Positions 10,689 to 21,865 of a stretch of 64,000 bases of DNA are shown here, piece after piece. Within the stretch, counting starts at the first letter, position 1. The number at the start of each line of letters is the position of its first letter. Both the position numbers and the translations under genes were made by a program. Under the pieces are notes generated by a model, which worked only from the letters and a program-made list of their open reading frames with translations, was not told where the DNA came from and ran no database searches. The stretch spans positions 8,482,176 through 8,546,175 of the forward strand of contig NC_133550.1 in NCBI RefSeq assembly GCF_048773025.1. The letters are read 5' to 3'. The stretch is from Camelus bactrianus (taxonomy: Eukaryota > Chordata > Mammalia > Artiodactyla > Camelidae).

Positions 10689-12443
10689 ACACCGTGCTCT
10701 TAGATTGGAAGAACTAATGTTGTTAAAATGGTCACACTACCCAAAGCAATCTACGGATTTAATGCAATCCCTATCAAATTACCCAGGACATTTTTCACAG
10801 ATGTAGAACAAATTATCCTAAAATTTATATGGAATCACAAAAGACCCAGAATTGCCAAAGCAATACTGAAGAAAAAGAAAGAGGCTGAAGGAATAACCCT
10901 CCCAGACTTCAGACAATACTACAGAGCTACAGTAATCAAAACAGCATGATATTGGCACAAAAACAGACATATGGATCAATGGAACACATTGGAGAGCTCA
11001 GAAATAAACCCACAGACCTATGGTCAATTAATCTTTGACAAAGTAGGCAAGAATATACAATGGAGAAAAGACAGCCTCTTCAGCAAGCAGTGTTAGGAAA
11101 ACTGGACAGCTGCATGTAAATCAATGAAGTTAGAACACTCCCTCACACCATACACAAAAATAAACTCAAAATGGATTAAAAACTTAAACATAAAACAACA
11201 CACTATAAACCTCCTAGAAGAAAACATAGGCAAAACATGATCTGACATACATCTCAGCAATATTCTTCTAGGGCAGCCTACCCAAGCAATAGAAATAAGA
11301 GCAAAAATAAACAATGGGACCTAATTAAACTTATAAGCTTTTGCACAGCAAAGGAAACCATAAACAAAACAAAAAGACAACCTATGGACTTGGAGAAAAT
11401 ATTTGCAAATGATGTGACTGACAACGGCTTAATACCCAGAATATATAAACAGCTCATACAACTTAATAAGAAAAAAACAAACAACCCAGTCCAAAATGGG
11501 CAGAAGACCTAAATAAGCAATTCTCCAATGAAGACATACAAATGGCCAAGAGGCACATGAAAAAATACTAAATATCACTAATTATCAGAAATACAAATCA
11601 AAACTACAATGAGGTGTCACCTCACACCAGTCAGAATGGCATTATTAAAAAGTCCACAAACAATAAATCCTGGAGAGGGTCTGGAAAAAGGGGAACCCTC
11701 CTACACTATTGGTGGGAATATAGTTTGGTGCAGCCTAATTGGAAAACAGTATGGAGATTCCTTAAAAAACTAAAAATAAACTTACCATATGGCCCAGCAA
11801 TTCCACTCCTGGGCATATATCTGGAGGGAACTCTAATTCAAAAAGTTACATGCACCCCAATGTTCATAGCAGCACTATATACAATAGCCAAGACATAGAA
11901 ACAACCTAAATGTCCATTGACAGATGACTGGATAAAGAAGATGTGGTATATTTATACAATGGAATACTATTCAGCCATAAAAAAGAATAAAATAATGCAA
12001 CTTGCAGCAACATGGATGGACTTGGAGACTGTCATTCTAAGTGAAGTAAGCCAGAAAAAGAAAGACAAATACCATATAATACCACTTTTATGTGGAATCT
12101 AAAAAATAAAAGACAGAAATGAACTTGTTTAAAAAACAGAAAGAGACTCACAGGCATAGAAAACAAACATATGGTTACCAGGGAGAAAAAGGGGTGGGAA
12201 GGATTAAAGTGTGAGTTCAAGATTTGCAGATACTAACTACTGTATATAAAACAGATGAACAACATTTCTACTGTCTAGCCCAGGGAAGTATATTCAATAT
12301 ATTTTAGTAACCTATAATGAAAAAGAATATGAAAATGAATATATGTATATGTATGACTGAAACATGATGCTCTACACCAGAAATTGACACAACATTGTAA
12401 ACTGACTATAGCTTACTCAAAAATAAAAAATAAAAAAAAAGGA
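10689..12443 (+). mobile_element. Younger L1, 5'-truncated, with ORF2 3' part and 3' UTR
   Basis: It begins within ORF2 at 'ttagattggaagaactaatg' and runs through the ORF2 C-terminal region. Translated blocks at 10728-10949 include [19 protein letters not shown] and [16 protein letters not shown], typical of the L1 reverse-transcriptase C-terminal third. A further block at 11614-11898 includes the [20 protein letters not shown] stretch. A cetartiodactyl/camelid 3' UTR follows, ending 'actgactatagcttactcaa' and an A-rich tail. Several stops and frameshifts break ORF2, so it cannot be active. Divergence is clearly lower than in the L1 to its left. Confidence 0.87.
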
Positions 12444-12454
12444 TCCATACCACT

Positions 12455-12835
12455 GAGTTAACATGATGTGTTACAACTCACATGTTTACTTATTTTTTGT
12501 TGGTGGTGAGAACACTGAAGTTCTCTCCTGGCCAGTTTTAATTACACTAAGTATAATCAGTTTCAGCTGTCATGTTACGCATTAGATCCTCAGACCTTAT
12601 TCATCTTATGACTGAAAATTTGTACCCTTTTACCATCCTCTGCTGTTTCCTCCACCCCGCAGCTCCTCCTGGCGTCTACCATTCTACTGTTTCTAAGTTC
12701 GATTGTTTTTGAATTCCACACAGAAGTGATACCATGCAGTATTTCTTTCTCTGTCTGGATTATTTCACTTAGCATAATGCCCTCCTGGTTCATCATGTTC
12801 TTTCAAATGGCAGGATTTCCTTCATTTTATGGCTA
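12455..12835 (-). mobile_element. Old L1M 3' UTR, right part (interrupted)
   Basis: 'gtgagaacactgaagttctc', 'ccattctactgtttctaagt' and 'ttatttcacttagcataatg' match in order the reverse-oriented 3' UTR of older L1M families. It continues the piece at 10560-10688. Confidence 0.7.
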
Positions 12836-12847
12836 AACAAACATTCC

Positions 12848-12882
12848 TGTGTGTGTGAGTGAGTGTGTGTTTGTGTGTGTGT
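12848..12882. repeat. Imperfect (TG)n microsatellite
   Basis: GT dinucleotides interrupted by GAGT and TTT units. Confidence 0.75.
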
Positions 12883-13499
12883 ACTACTGTATTGGATAAA
12901 TCACTTATCTCTGTTTCATTAAGATTGCTTTCTGGAGGTTTATTTTTCTTCCTTTGAAACATATTCCCCTGTGTCTTCATTTTCCTTGACGCTCTGTGGT
13001 GGTCTCTGCACATTAGATAAATGCAGAAGGTGAACCTCCTCAATCAGCCAGGCCCAAACTTCTGCTTGCTTCTCAAACCTTTGTGTTTATCCATGCCACT
13101 GTCTTTGTATTCTGTGGCTCTCCATAGTAAAGGGTGTGCCAAGAACCCCCAGTGTTTCAAAAGGGACATCACAGTCAGCACCTAGATGCAGGTGGATTAG
13201 AATCTTGACTCTCCAGCAGTAGCTAGGAAAGTGTGCAATCAAACCCTTTCTGGGGAGTAACTGGGAGAAGGACATTTTGCCTGCCTCCTCTGTGCTGAGC
13301 CTGGATGTATAGCTGCAGGAGGTGTTCCTGAATTTTGTAAAAATTGCTTCTTTTTCTGCTGTAATCATGCAGGAGTTGTGAGCACAAGACCTGTTGGCTA
13401 TCAGACCTCATTGATTAGAGGACATGCCCCTTAGGTGCAGCCTTAAAAGCTGGGGGGCTAGATGTATGGTCCAAATCTTTAGTCCTCAGGGAGAAGTTG
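12883..13499. other. Unclassified sequence
   Basis: Moderate GC. It may belong to the same unclassified interspersed repeat as the next interval. Overlapping minus-strand frames (13087-13411) show no recognisable domain. Confidence 0.3.
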
Positions 13500-13770
13500 G
13501 GAGTTAAGGGTGACCTCCCGATTGTATGGTGGTGTGATGGGAGTGGGGCTTATGGTGGTAACTGTGCCTCAGCCTTTCCTACCCATCCTAATGCAGCTGT
13601 TTCTCAGTTGCTGGATGTGTAGGAGTCACTCAACTGGCTTTTGGATTTCCCTCAAAGGGAACTACTCTGTGTGCAGCTGTCTATTTGCTGTGTCCATAGG
13701 AGGTGGAAAATTCAGGAGCCTCCTATGACTCCATCTTGGCCCGGAATCTATCCCTTTTTACGGATCCATT
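13500..13770. repeat. Probable old interspersed repeat, family uncertain
   Basis: 'gctggatgtgtaggagtcac', 'gtgtccataggaggtggaaa' and 'tatgactccatcttggcccg' read like a known mammalian interspersed repeat. Reverse-oriented L1 5' sequence often ends in such a 'ccatcttgg' motif. I cannot assign the family without a library search. Confidence 0.35.
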
Positions 13771-13811
13771 TTGTTGTTGTTGTTCATTTAGTATTTATTA
13801 AAATTGATTCT

Positions 13812-13930
13812 CTTTTTTTGGTCTTTTTTATTGTAGTATAGTCAGTTTACAATGTTGTGTTAATTTCTGATGTATAGCGTAATGTTTCAGTCATACATAT
13901 ACATACATATATTCGTTTATGAAGGAAACA
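13812..13930 (-). mobile_element. L1 3' end, short fragment
   Basis: 'ttattgtagtatagtcagtt' through 'cagtcatacatatacataca' is the reverse complement of the last bases of a cetartiodactyl L1 3' UTR. About 115 bp remain. Confidence 0.75.
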
Positions 13931-14639
13931 CAGTGAATCAAATGCAACTTCCATAGTTCCATCATCTGTGAACAAACTCGAGCTGGGGAAATGCTGTGGG
14001 ATGACTGTGTCAAGTCTTTAGAAGCTGTGGAGTCTTATCCAGGTAGGGAGTGTGTTCTGACAACGGAAAACTCTTCTAGGAATGTTTGCAAAGTGGAGCT
14101 TCATTTTGGCAGCAGCCTCTGCCCAGTTTCTAAAATATTTTAAACCAGATTTAATGGTATTTTGGTCCTTAAATGAAGACTAACTTCAAATGTAATATCA
14201 GAGTGAATGTGTGCATGTGTCCCACAGCATATCCCAATATGAGACTTGTTAGAGATCATTGAGGTACTTGGTAGCTGAAACCTCAAAGAAGACATCTAGG
14301 CATGCATTCCATACCAGTTTCTGTGTTTTCTAGTGTAACCATTGCTCACACAGATTCTTCCTGAAATTTGAGATCATAAGGAGGAATTCACAGTGGTATA
14401 TATTGTCTTCAGAAACTCTGCATTGTATCATTGTGAAATTTTTCAAATTTTGAATGTCAATGAATTTACTATTGGCATACCTTGACTTTATGTATCTATA
14501 TATTTATTTTAGACCAATAGATGGTACAAAAAATATGGGTAAGGCATAAGCATTGGCAGTTAAATAAAATACAATGCAAAGTGTTCTTGAAAAAAATCTG
14601 TAATTGAATTTAGAAAAAAATTTAGAGGTCATTTTTCCG
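13931..14639. other. Unique intergenic sequence
   Basis: No repeat family recognised. Confidence 0.35.
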
Positions 14640-14700
14640 AATTTGTATATGTGTATATATGTATGTGTATACACACAAACACACACACACACACTCACGC
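14640..14700. repeat. Compound TG/TA then CA microsatellite
   Basis: A GTGTATATATGTATGTG segment is followed directly by ACACACAAACACACAC. Because TG-rich is followed by CA-rich, the tract can fold back on itself. It gives an artefactual CVCVCVY peptide on the minus strand. Confidence 0.8.
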
Positions 14701-14985
14701 TCTGTCCTCTATTGAACTTACGGTTGCAACAACCAATGCAAAAAGGTGATCAGTTATAGTATTTAAATTTTACAAATAGTGTCAAACTAAAACTAAAAGG
14801 ACAAGTTTAGGAATAGTTAAGCTGATGCTGGTCTAAAATAAGAAAGGGTCTCATTCTGGTTGGTGGACCATGTTTTTAACAGCAAAGATTTCCTGGGTTT
14901 ATAGTTCAGGCACAAATTATCAACAGTTTTTTTTTTTTGAAATGTTGGGAAAATGGAAGCTCTAAATTAATATGATAATACCATA
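14701..14985. other. Unique intergenic sequence
   Basis: A T10 run lies near 14929. Nothing else recognised. Confidence 0.35.
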
Positions 14986-14989
14986 TTTA

Positions 14990-15330
14990 ACAGGATAGGT
15001 TCAGTTAAATAATCCTCATAGCAACAAGGTCATCTGGAGCCAGCCAGATGGATGAAAGTCAATCTCGTTCTCTAAGTACTGTTGTTGCTATCTGTGAGAT
15101 CCTTTCCTTTAAACCTATTAAAAAGAAAGAAAAAGGATGGCTGATATTCACAGAAAGGGTGTTTTCCTCTTTTTTAAAAAAACAAGTTTCAATTTTGTTG
15201 AATTGGAGCAGCACGTGTAACTGTGCTTTTAGCTATTCATCGGAGTAAACTTCCTCAATTGTACGACGCGAAGAGCACAGAACACATCTTCGAAGCTAAT
15301 TAAATCAGCATGATGGGCTCCTCCAGCTGC
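14990..15330. promoter_or_regulatory. Candidate conserved non-coding block
   Basis: High-complexity sequence with no repeat signature, rich in intact short motifs such as TTGTTGCTATC, a CACGTG E-box (15212-15217) and GCTAATTAAATCAG near its right end. It is a candidate only because it looks unlike decayed repeat DNA. No function can be read from it. Confidence 0.22.
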
Positions 15331-16740
15331 TTGCTTTCTGTCTATGGCTTTCCAGCCTGTAAACCCAATGGATTTCGGTGGGATCATGAGCCGCTTGCTT
15401 TTTCCACCACCCTAACTCTACAGATTTTTATGTATTTACCACCAAGCACAATTTCATACATTCTTGCTCTATACTATCATCTACATTTAACACATTTAGA
15501 AGAACATGTTTTAGTAAGACAACCATTCTTCCCCCTGAACACTTTTTAAAATCCATTTTGCTACAATAATAGCTTCATTTTTATATAACAAATGGAATAA
15601 GCCTTTTCAACTGAAACTACGAGCCCGAAGAAAGAATGCAATGTCTTCACCATTGTTAATATTACAATGTGTTCTCATATCAGTTTCAATAGCCAAACTG
15701 CAAATATTTAATGTTTGCTTATTATTTTATTGTTATTTTTGTAATCATCCTATGAGGCATTGTTATCTTGATAATTGAAGAATATCAAAAGATAAGACTA
15801 AGGTACCGAAGGTATAGAGTGATTTTGGAGCAGAGAGAGCGGAGATTAACATTCAGTTCCTTTGAATTCCAACTTTGTTTTCTTTGCATGCAAGCAGGAT
15901 ATTAGCTTCAGGATACAATTGGGATCTTTCCATTGAGGGAATAAACTACATTCTACTGGCTTTAAATAGTTCCTTTCATAGTTAGTGGTCAGTTATCCAT
16001 GAGCAAATTATGGTCAAGTTCTTTTTAGCTAATAAAGAAGTTGTCTTCCCTACAACAACAACAAAACCATGCAGTTTGGCTCATGTTGACTTCTTTCTTT
16101 CCGAAGGAAAAGCATCTTCAGTTATGCACATGTAACACTTGATTCCTTCAATCCCGTCCTTGAAAGTAGGGCAGTCAGGACACCCCCCATGTGATTACAG
16201 GCAGAGCAATTTGCATGTGATAAATAGATGGTAAGTTCTGATAGGTTCTTATTCTTTCAAAGAGGGCTGGTACTGCAGCCAAGCATGTATAACACATGGC
16301 GTACACATGTGCACACACAGAAACTTGCAAAGATAAAGTTGGGGAGGAAGCGCATGCCTCAGGTTTCATGCGAGGGTTTTCTGTTGCAGAGCAGAGACGT
16401 CGCATTCTTCTAAGCCATCTGGCTCCTATTAGTGCAGTTCTGCCATCAGCATTTACTTGGATGGGGAGAGGCTATGCCTCTGTCACCTTAGGGAGGACCC
16501 TTGTTTAGTGGCCGGACTGGTTTAAGTCTTTATTTATCTACTACGACAAAATAGTAACACCAATAAGTGCTTTCCGAGTTAGAGAGGATTCATTTTCAGA
16601 GTTTAATTACATTCACTTAAATACAGCTTCATCGTTTATTCCCACCACAGTCTTTATAAACGGAAGCTAGAATACTAGACTGTCAGATCAGCCTAAGGTA
16701 AGCATTTGGCTATTGACATGCCTACTGGACAATGTAACTC
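15331..16740. other. Unique intergenic sequence
   Basis: No repeat families, RNA genes or convincing exons seen across about 1.4 kb. Short frames on both strands lack recognisable domains. Confidence 0.35.
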
Positions 16741-16751
16741 TTTTTATTTTT

Positions 16752-16786
16752 TAATTAACAAATAAATAAACCAATTACCTTCCCAA

Positions 16787-16841
<55 letters not shown>

Positions 16842-16843
16842 AA
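16752..16843 (+). mobile_element. SINE tail remnant with long (AAAT)n tract
   Basis: AAATAAACCAATTACCTTCCC resembles the camelid SINE 3' segment (CTAATTACCTCCCC) without its tRNA head. It is followed by about 59 bp of (AAAT)n at 16785-16843. It may be a 5'-truncated SINE copy or only a microsatellite grown from one. Confidence 0.5.
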
Positions 16844-17162
16844 TTTAAAAAGTCATCAGCTGAAATAAGAAAAAAGGTGGCTCGATATTTTCATATTGGG
16901 TATTTGGTGTTTCTTTTATTTGAGTTTCTTGTTTGTAATCTTTACTCATTGCTCTATTCGATTATTTATATTTTTCTTATTGACTGTAGTCTTATAAAAT
17001 ATATCCAAGGCACCAATCTTGGGTTAGAAATATACATGGCAAATATTTCATTCCACGTTAGATTTGGACAATATAATTCTTAAAAGTTTTTTTGTTGTTG
17101 TTCAGATTCTCTGTTTTGTCAGAGCTGATATATTTGCTAGTTCCATTTCCACTGTTACAAGA

Positions 17163-17420
17163 AATAGTATGGTGTGGTAATTAAGAACCTGGACTCTGGC
17201 CACAGACCACCTGGGTTTGAACCCCAGCTCTGCCACTTACCCACTGTGTGATCTTGAACAAGTGACTCTACCTCTCTGTGCCTTAGATTTCTCATCTGTG
17301 AAGTGGAGATTTTAGTAATACTTAACTCTTATGTGCTTGTGAGGATTAAATAAGTTAATATACATTTAATGCTTAGGTAACATCTGATATATAGTGTTAG
17401 TTGCTATTTTATTATCAGGG
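17163..17420 (+). mobile_element. MIR SINE, nearly full length
   Basis: The best-preserved MIR in the window: 'agaacctggactctggccac', 'gggtttgaaccccagctctg' (B-box region), 'cctctctgtgccttagattt', 'tgaggattaaataagttaat' and a terminal short-period tail. Its core and 3' L2-like end are both present. Confidence 0.9.
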
Positions 17421-17899
17421 AGTATATAAAAATGACTTTCATGTTCTTTTTGAAATGTATTTAATAGTATTTCACCAAAGGAAATTTTGACTTTAATAAT
17501 CATTGTTAGAGTTACAAAGTATTTTCTGTCTATGTATTAAAAAAAAAAAAAAGACATGCAAATTTTTCATAAGGCAATTCTAGTAATTGGATATTTTGAG
17601 ACCAAGAAGGAAGTAAGGTTACTTTATAACTAGACCCATTGGGGTTAGATGTAAGTTTATTTCAAATTCTTTCAGAAAATTCTACTTCCTCTCCTTCAGT
17701 TAGTCTTACTGTGAAGAGAATATCCCCTCAGTGGGCAGAGAGAAGAACTTTAATCGCTGTCTTCTCCACTTCCTTGCCCCCGTTTTATTTGGTCAGATAA
17801 ATCTCCTGGGAACCTCAGTCAATCTCCCTCTGTCTCCATTTCTCCCCTTCCCTTCCGGCTCTGTCTTTCCCATCCTTTCTCCTCCCTCCCTCAGCTGCC
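17421..17899. other. Unique intergenic sequence
   Basis: An A14 run lies near 17540. The right half is pyrimidine-rich (CTCCCTCC-type) and may be the start of the adjoining L2. Confidence 0.35.
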
Positions 17900-18225
17900 T
17901 AGATAAGCTCCCTTTCTTCATTTTGCTTAGTAAACTCTTACTCATTTACTCATTCTTTAAGACTCAGCCCAATTTTCACCTCCCACATAAAATCTTCCAC
18001 TGAACTTCCAGAAAGTATTGATTTTTCCCTTCACTGGGTCCTCACTGTGCTTTGTTCACTGGGACTTATTATGTTGTAATGATTATTTAATATGTTTGTT
18101 TACCACGCTTGACTGTGACTTGAGAATACTAGCCACGTCTTACTGACCTTTGTATTGCCGACATCTAGCATGATGTCCCCTGTACTTTTGGTAGTCAGAG
18201 CATACTTATTATGTAAATGAACTGT
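17900..18225 (+). mobile_element. L2 LINE 3' end
   Basis: 'cattctttaagactcagccc', 'cttgactgtgacttgagaat' and 'cctttgtattgccgacatct' follow the L2 3' region in order. Confidence 0.7.
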
Positions 18226-18695
18226 GTAGAATATGCATCAGGATGTGGGCCAGGTACTCCCAGATGTAATTGGAGAAAGTGTCTGCCCATTAAGTATTAT
18301 TTGTAGAAACCAACAAACCCAGTCTCCTCAATTCATCTTTACAACTGGCTTATTGTTGGCACCTGTAATTCCCTGCTCGTGATCACTTAAAGGTCTTGGT
18401 GCATGTTAACCTGGTTAAGACGTTGTCTTGCCCAGGGTTAGTAAAGTGACAAACCTACTAGCCTGTTAGCAAGGATTCGCTTATCTGAGAGTGAAGAGAT
18501 TGGTGGAATGAAATGGTAGGTCGTGATGTCCATAGAGTTTAGCGGATGGGTTGTTAGAGGAGGAATTGATTAGTGAGAGTGACCTGGGACACTGAAAACC
18601 TTGTGAGTAGGAGTTGGCACGGAAGACAGTCCACATTTTGATAGGAATGTCTTGAAGGTCAACTTACGTTACCATGTAGCTGAGATCACGCCTGC
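18226..18695. other. Unique intergenic sequence
   Basis: Nothing recognised. Confidence 0.35.
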
Positions 18696-18699
18696 CTGA

Positions 18700-18845
18700 G
18701 TCAACGCTCAGAAAAGGAGACGCTCCAGGTGGAGGCTGCGCTCCAGCCTACGCCGCTCTCCTCCCTTCCGAGCTGGAAGACCGGTCTCCCCGCGCTCCGG
18801 ATCGCGGCGTTCACTGCGGTCAGGCCGGCCAAGGCAGTGCCCACT
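18700..18845. promoter_or_regulatory. Small CpG-rich patch
   Basis: About ten CpGs within roughly 130 bp, including CTCCCCGCGCTCCGGATCGC, in an otherwise CpG-poor neighbourhood. It is too short for a standard CpG island. A small promoter, enhancer or decayed GC-rich element are all possible. Confidence 0.3.
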
Positions 18846-19379
18846 CTCAGCAAAATAAATACGGCTCAATTAAAAACAAATTCAATAATTCAATCCAGGG
18901 CAGATCTTGGCCCTGTCATTTCTTGAATCCTTGCTCCGTACAGTTGCTCAGAAAGTTAATCTATCCGCACGCAATTCATCACATGTGTTTATACGTCAAA
19001 AAGTTTCAGGGACGGAAATTATTGGCTTTACGAACCCCGTCTGTCTAAGTATTAAATCATGTGCAGACTGTCAAACACTGTTCATTTTGGAGGGGTCGGA
19101 AGGTCCCAGAACTGTGCTGCCCTCATTTCCTCCATGGAAAAATCTGTTGATATATGAAAAATAGGTGCTTAAGTGAGCTATCGGATTTTTCAGAAGCGAC
19201 TCCGGGCATTTTCAGCCATGTGTGTAGTTGGGTAGGGCGCTTCATACACAACTGTGGAGCCAGATTTACAGTGTTTAAAGTATCTCTAGCTAGAATTTAG
19301 CTACATTTGGCAATTTTATGAATAGTTTTAAATGAGTACCCTATCATTCCATGGCCAAGTTTATTTTATTAAAAAATCA
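18846..19379. other. Unique sequence, possibly constrained
   Basis: High-complexity, repeat-free DNA continuing from the CpG-rich patch, with scattered CpGs. No gene recognised. Confidence 0.3.
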
Positions 19380-19380
19380 A

Positions 19381-19503
19381 ATTTTTGTTGAGGGGGGGTA
19401 ACTAGTTTTATTTATTTACTTATTAATGGAGGTACTGGGGATTGAACCCAGGACCTCATGCATGCTAAGCATGCACTCCACCACTGAGCTATATATCATC
19501 CCC
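19381..19503 (-). mobile_element. Camelid tRNA-derived SINE (vic-1 type)
   Basis: The minus-strand copy shows GGATTGAACCCAGGACCTC and CACTGAGCTATA, the complements of the B-box and A-box regions. The 3' segment complement (GGGGGTAACTAGTTTTATTT) and a TTTA tail lie at the left. No clear target-site duplication was found. Confidence 0.85.
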
Positions 19504-20334
19504 TCTCTGTTGCTAATTCTAATAGGATTAACTGCAGCCTCTTCTGATTTATTCCCTTTTCATCCATTTCCAGATACAAACAACAGTGCCAAGATTGCCT
19601 GTACCTCTCCAAGATTTGATATATTATAGCAAGAACTAGTTTTCTTTAAGTGCCATTTTGATTATTCCATTTATTTTTTATATACACAATGGGCTCCTCC
19701 CTCATATTAAGGCCCACCTTAATTTTGTGGCTCCAGCGTGGTCCTCAGCACTGTGGGCTGCCCTCTGAGCCATGTCCTGTCTGAGCTCTCCATTCTACCC
19801 CCAAGGCAGTTACCTCGTGCTCCCCGTACCTTACTGCCTCTAGAATTAGCTATTGTCAGCCTTTGTGTCCTATTCTCATATCTAAAAATTCTCCCCTTTT
19901 CATCTCAGCCAACATTTCCTTCTTTCCTATAATGCTTTTTTCCTGGTTTGGGGATCAGGATAACCTTTTCAGTATTTAATAAATTTTGTTTATAAAAAAA
20001 TTACAATATATTCAGTTAAATCGATGAATTAGTTGTTTATTGATCATGATGTTTGTACACTATGATAAGCATTGTAAAAATTATAAAATAATTATAAAAG
20101 CTAGTTCTTTGCTTTCCACTGTGATAGCATTATGACTATTAATTATAGCCCACTATTAACATATAATACTAAATACTCTGATATAAAGACAGATAAGATA
20201 TGGTACAACTCAGTGGTTTAAAAACAATGCTGTAAATCCTGAGGACATCCAGTCTCTCAAGCTCTTTCCTTCCCTGAGATAACTGGTATTCTTCCTTTCG
20301 GTGGCCTGTCCAGGGCCAACCCTGCCTGGCTCTA
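19504..20334. other. Unique sequence, possibly L2-like in part
   Basis: The 19690-19930 segment is pyrimidine-rich and may be degraded L2, but I cannot anchor it. The rest is AT-rich without recognised features. Confidence 0.3.
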
Positions 20335-20338
20335 GGTT

Positions 20339-20812
20339 CCTGAGCTGTCCAATGTGGTAGCCATTAGCCACACGTAGCGGTGAAGCACTTGGAACGTTAC
20401 CAGTGTGACTGAGGAACGGAAATTTAATTTATTTCTAATGAATATAAATTTAGATTTAAAAACTAATATTCAATTCAACTGTTGGAAAACTTTTATACAC
20501 ATTTGGAACAACTTGGGTTTATAAGTCTACTTTTCCAGCTGTACACTTTTTAAATCTAAATACAGATTAAATATTACCAGTGAAAACTTAGCATCGTGCT
20601 GTAAGTGTAAAATGCACAGTGGATTGTGAAGGCATAGTGGAATATCTCACTAATTTTGTATATTGATTGCATGTTGAAGTAATATTTTGGATGTATTGGG
20701 TTAGATAAAATACATTCTTAATTTTTTTTTAAACTTTTAAACTATGGCTGCTAGGAATTGTAAATTTCTCACGTGATTGCAGTATATCTCTTTTGGGTGG
20801 CACTGCTTTAGA
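20339..20812. mobile_element. Non-autonomous hAT-type DNA transposon
   Basis: The left end CTGTCCAATGTGGTAGCCAT and the right end 'tttgggtggcactgctttag' are diverged terminal inverted repeats. The interior contains 'ctgtaagtgtaaaatgcaca' and 'ttggatgtattgggttagat', familiar from a common mammalian hAT-type MER element. The specific subfamily is not named because several share these ends. Confidence 0.55.
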
Positions 20813-21534
20813 TAAACAAGATCTATACTAGATTCCTACGTGTCCCTGGACCTCAATGCCAACTCTTCTTGTCTAATCCCTGTGTATATGGCTTTAGTTT
20901 CTATACTAGACTTTCTCCTTTCTTCTCAATCTTGTGTGAGAAAATCAGTTCATTTTTGGCTTTAGCTTCTTTTCGCAATCCTTACATTCTGGGAAAAGCT
21001 TATTTTAGTTTTTGGCTTTCAGCCCTTCTTCTCTCCGCCATCCCCACCCTATTCCAGGTAAACTAGAGACCAATAGGGGGTCTAGGGGAAACCACCCAGG
21101 TTCCATGTGCATAAATCCACGCAAAACAGTCAGTGCTGCTCTCATGACACTTGGAGTGCCTGAGATTCCAGGGCTCTCTCTTTTAAAATTTTTCTGTTCT
21201 GAAATCTTTCATACGTGGTGTTTAAAAATCCTGTCTGCTTCACCAACTAATCATTCATCATTCATCAGATTCAGGTCCAGAGTAGCAATTTCCCTAGGCA
21301 AGTCCTCTCTTTGGGAGGTGGTATCCAAAATATTTGTTTTATTTAATATTCTGCATAATTCAACTGAAATTTTGAATGGACTCTTACCTCCAGCTCTAGC
21401 CTGTCCTGTCTTTCCTGGCTCTCCTAGCATTACTTCTTTATATCCCATTCTAATGCTGCTCTCCTGAATTCCAGTTAAATAGAAATAACAGTAAGTAGTG
21501 TGACTGAGAGCTGTGAAACTGTAATAGTATAACA
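20813..21534. other. Unique intergenic sequence
   Basis: A 151-codon plus-strand frame at 21012-21467 lacks any recognised domain, has an overlapping antisense frame, and is not called. No repeat family was recognised. Confidence 0.35.
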
Positions 21535-21775
21535 GTTGATATTCATATAATGCTTAGTATATGCATATGCTAGGCACCATTCTGCACAATCTACATCCAT
21601 CTACTGCTTTTATCTTCTCTGGATAACCTGTGAAATAAGTGGCTATTCTTTCATTTCATAGCGGGAGAGACTGAAGCACAGGGAAGTTAAGCGCCTTGTC
21701 TAAGGCCACACAGCTGATAAGCAGCAGAACTAGAACTCAGCTGAGCTGTCAGGTCTTTGTGTATTGGGCTAAATT
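21535..21775 (-). mobile_element. MIR SINE
   Basis: 'gggagagactgaagcacagg', 'ggccacacagctgataagca' and 'agaactagaactcagctgag' are the reverse-oriented MIR core. Confidence 0.8.
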
Positions 21776-21799
21776 GCTTTGGGTACTTTGTCCCAGGCG

Positions 21800-21865
21800 T
21801 GTAACACAGATTATCTCATTTAATCTTTACAACAACAGGTAGGGAAAGTGACCTCAGAGTGTAAA
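21800..21865 (-). mobile_element. MIR SINE fragment
   Basis: 'attatctcatttaatcttta' with 'caacaacaggtagggaaagt' is a short piece of reverse MIR 3' sequence, possibly from a separate insertion. Confidence 0.45.

Noticed and set aside
21012-21467. 151-codon plus-strand frame
   Set aside because: No recognised domain, antisense frame present, no flanking splice signals and no repeat explanation. Length is not exceptional for 64 kb on six frames.
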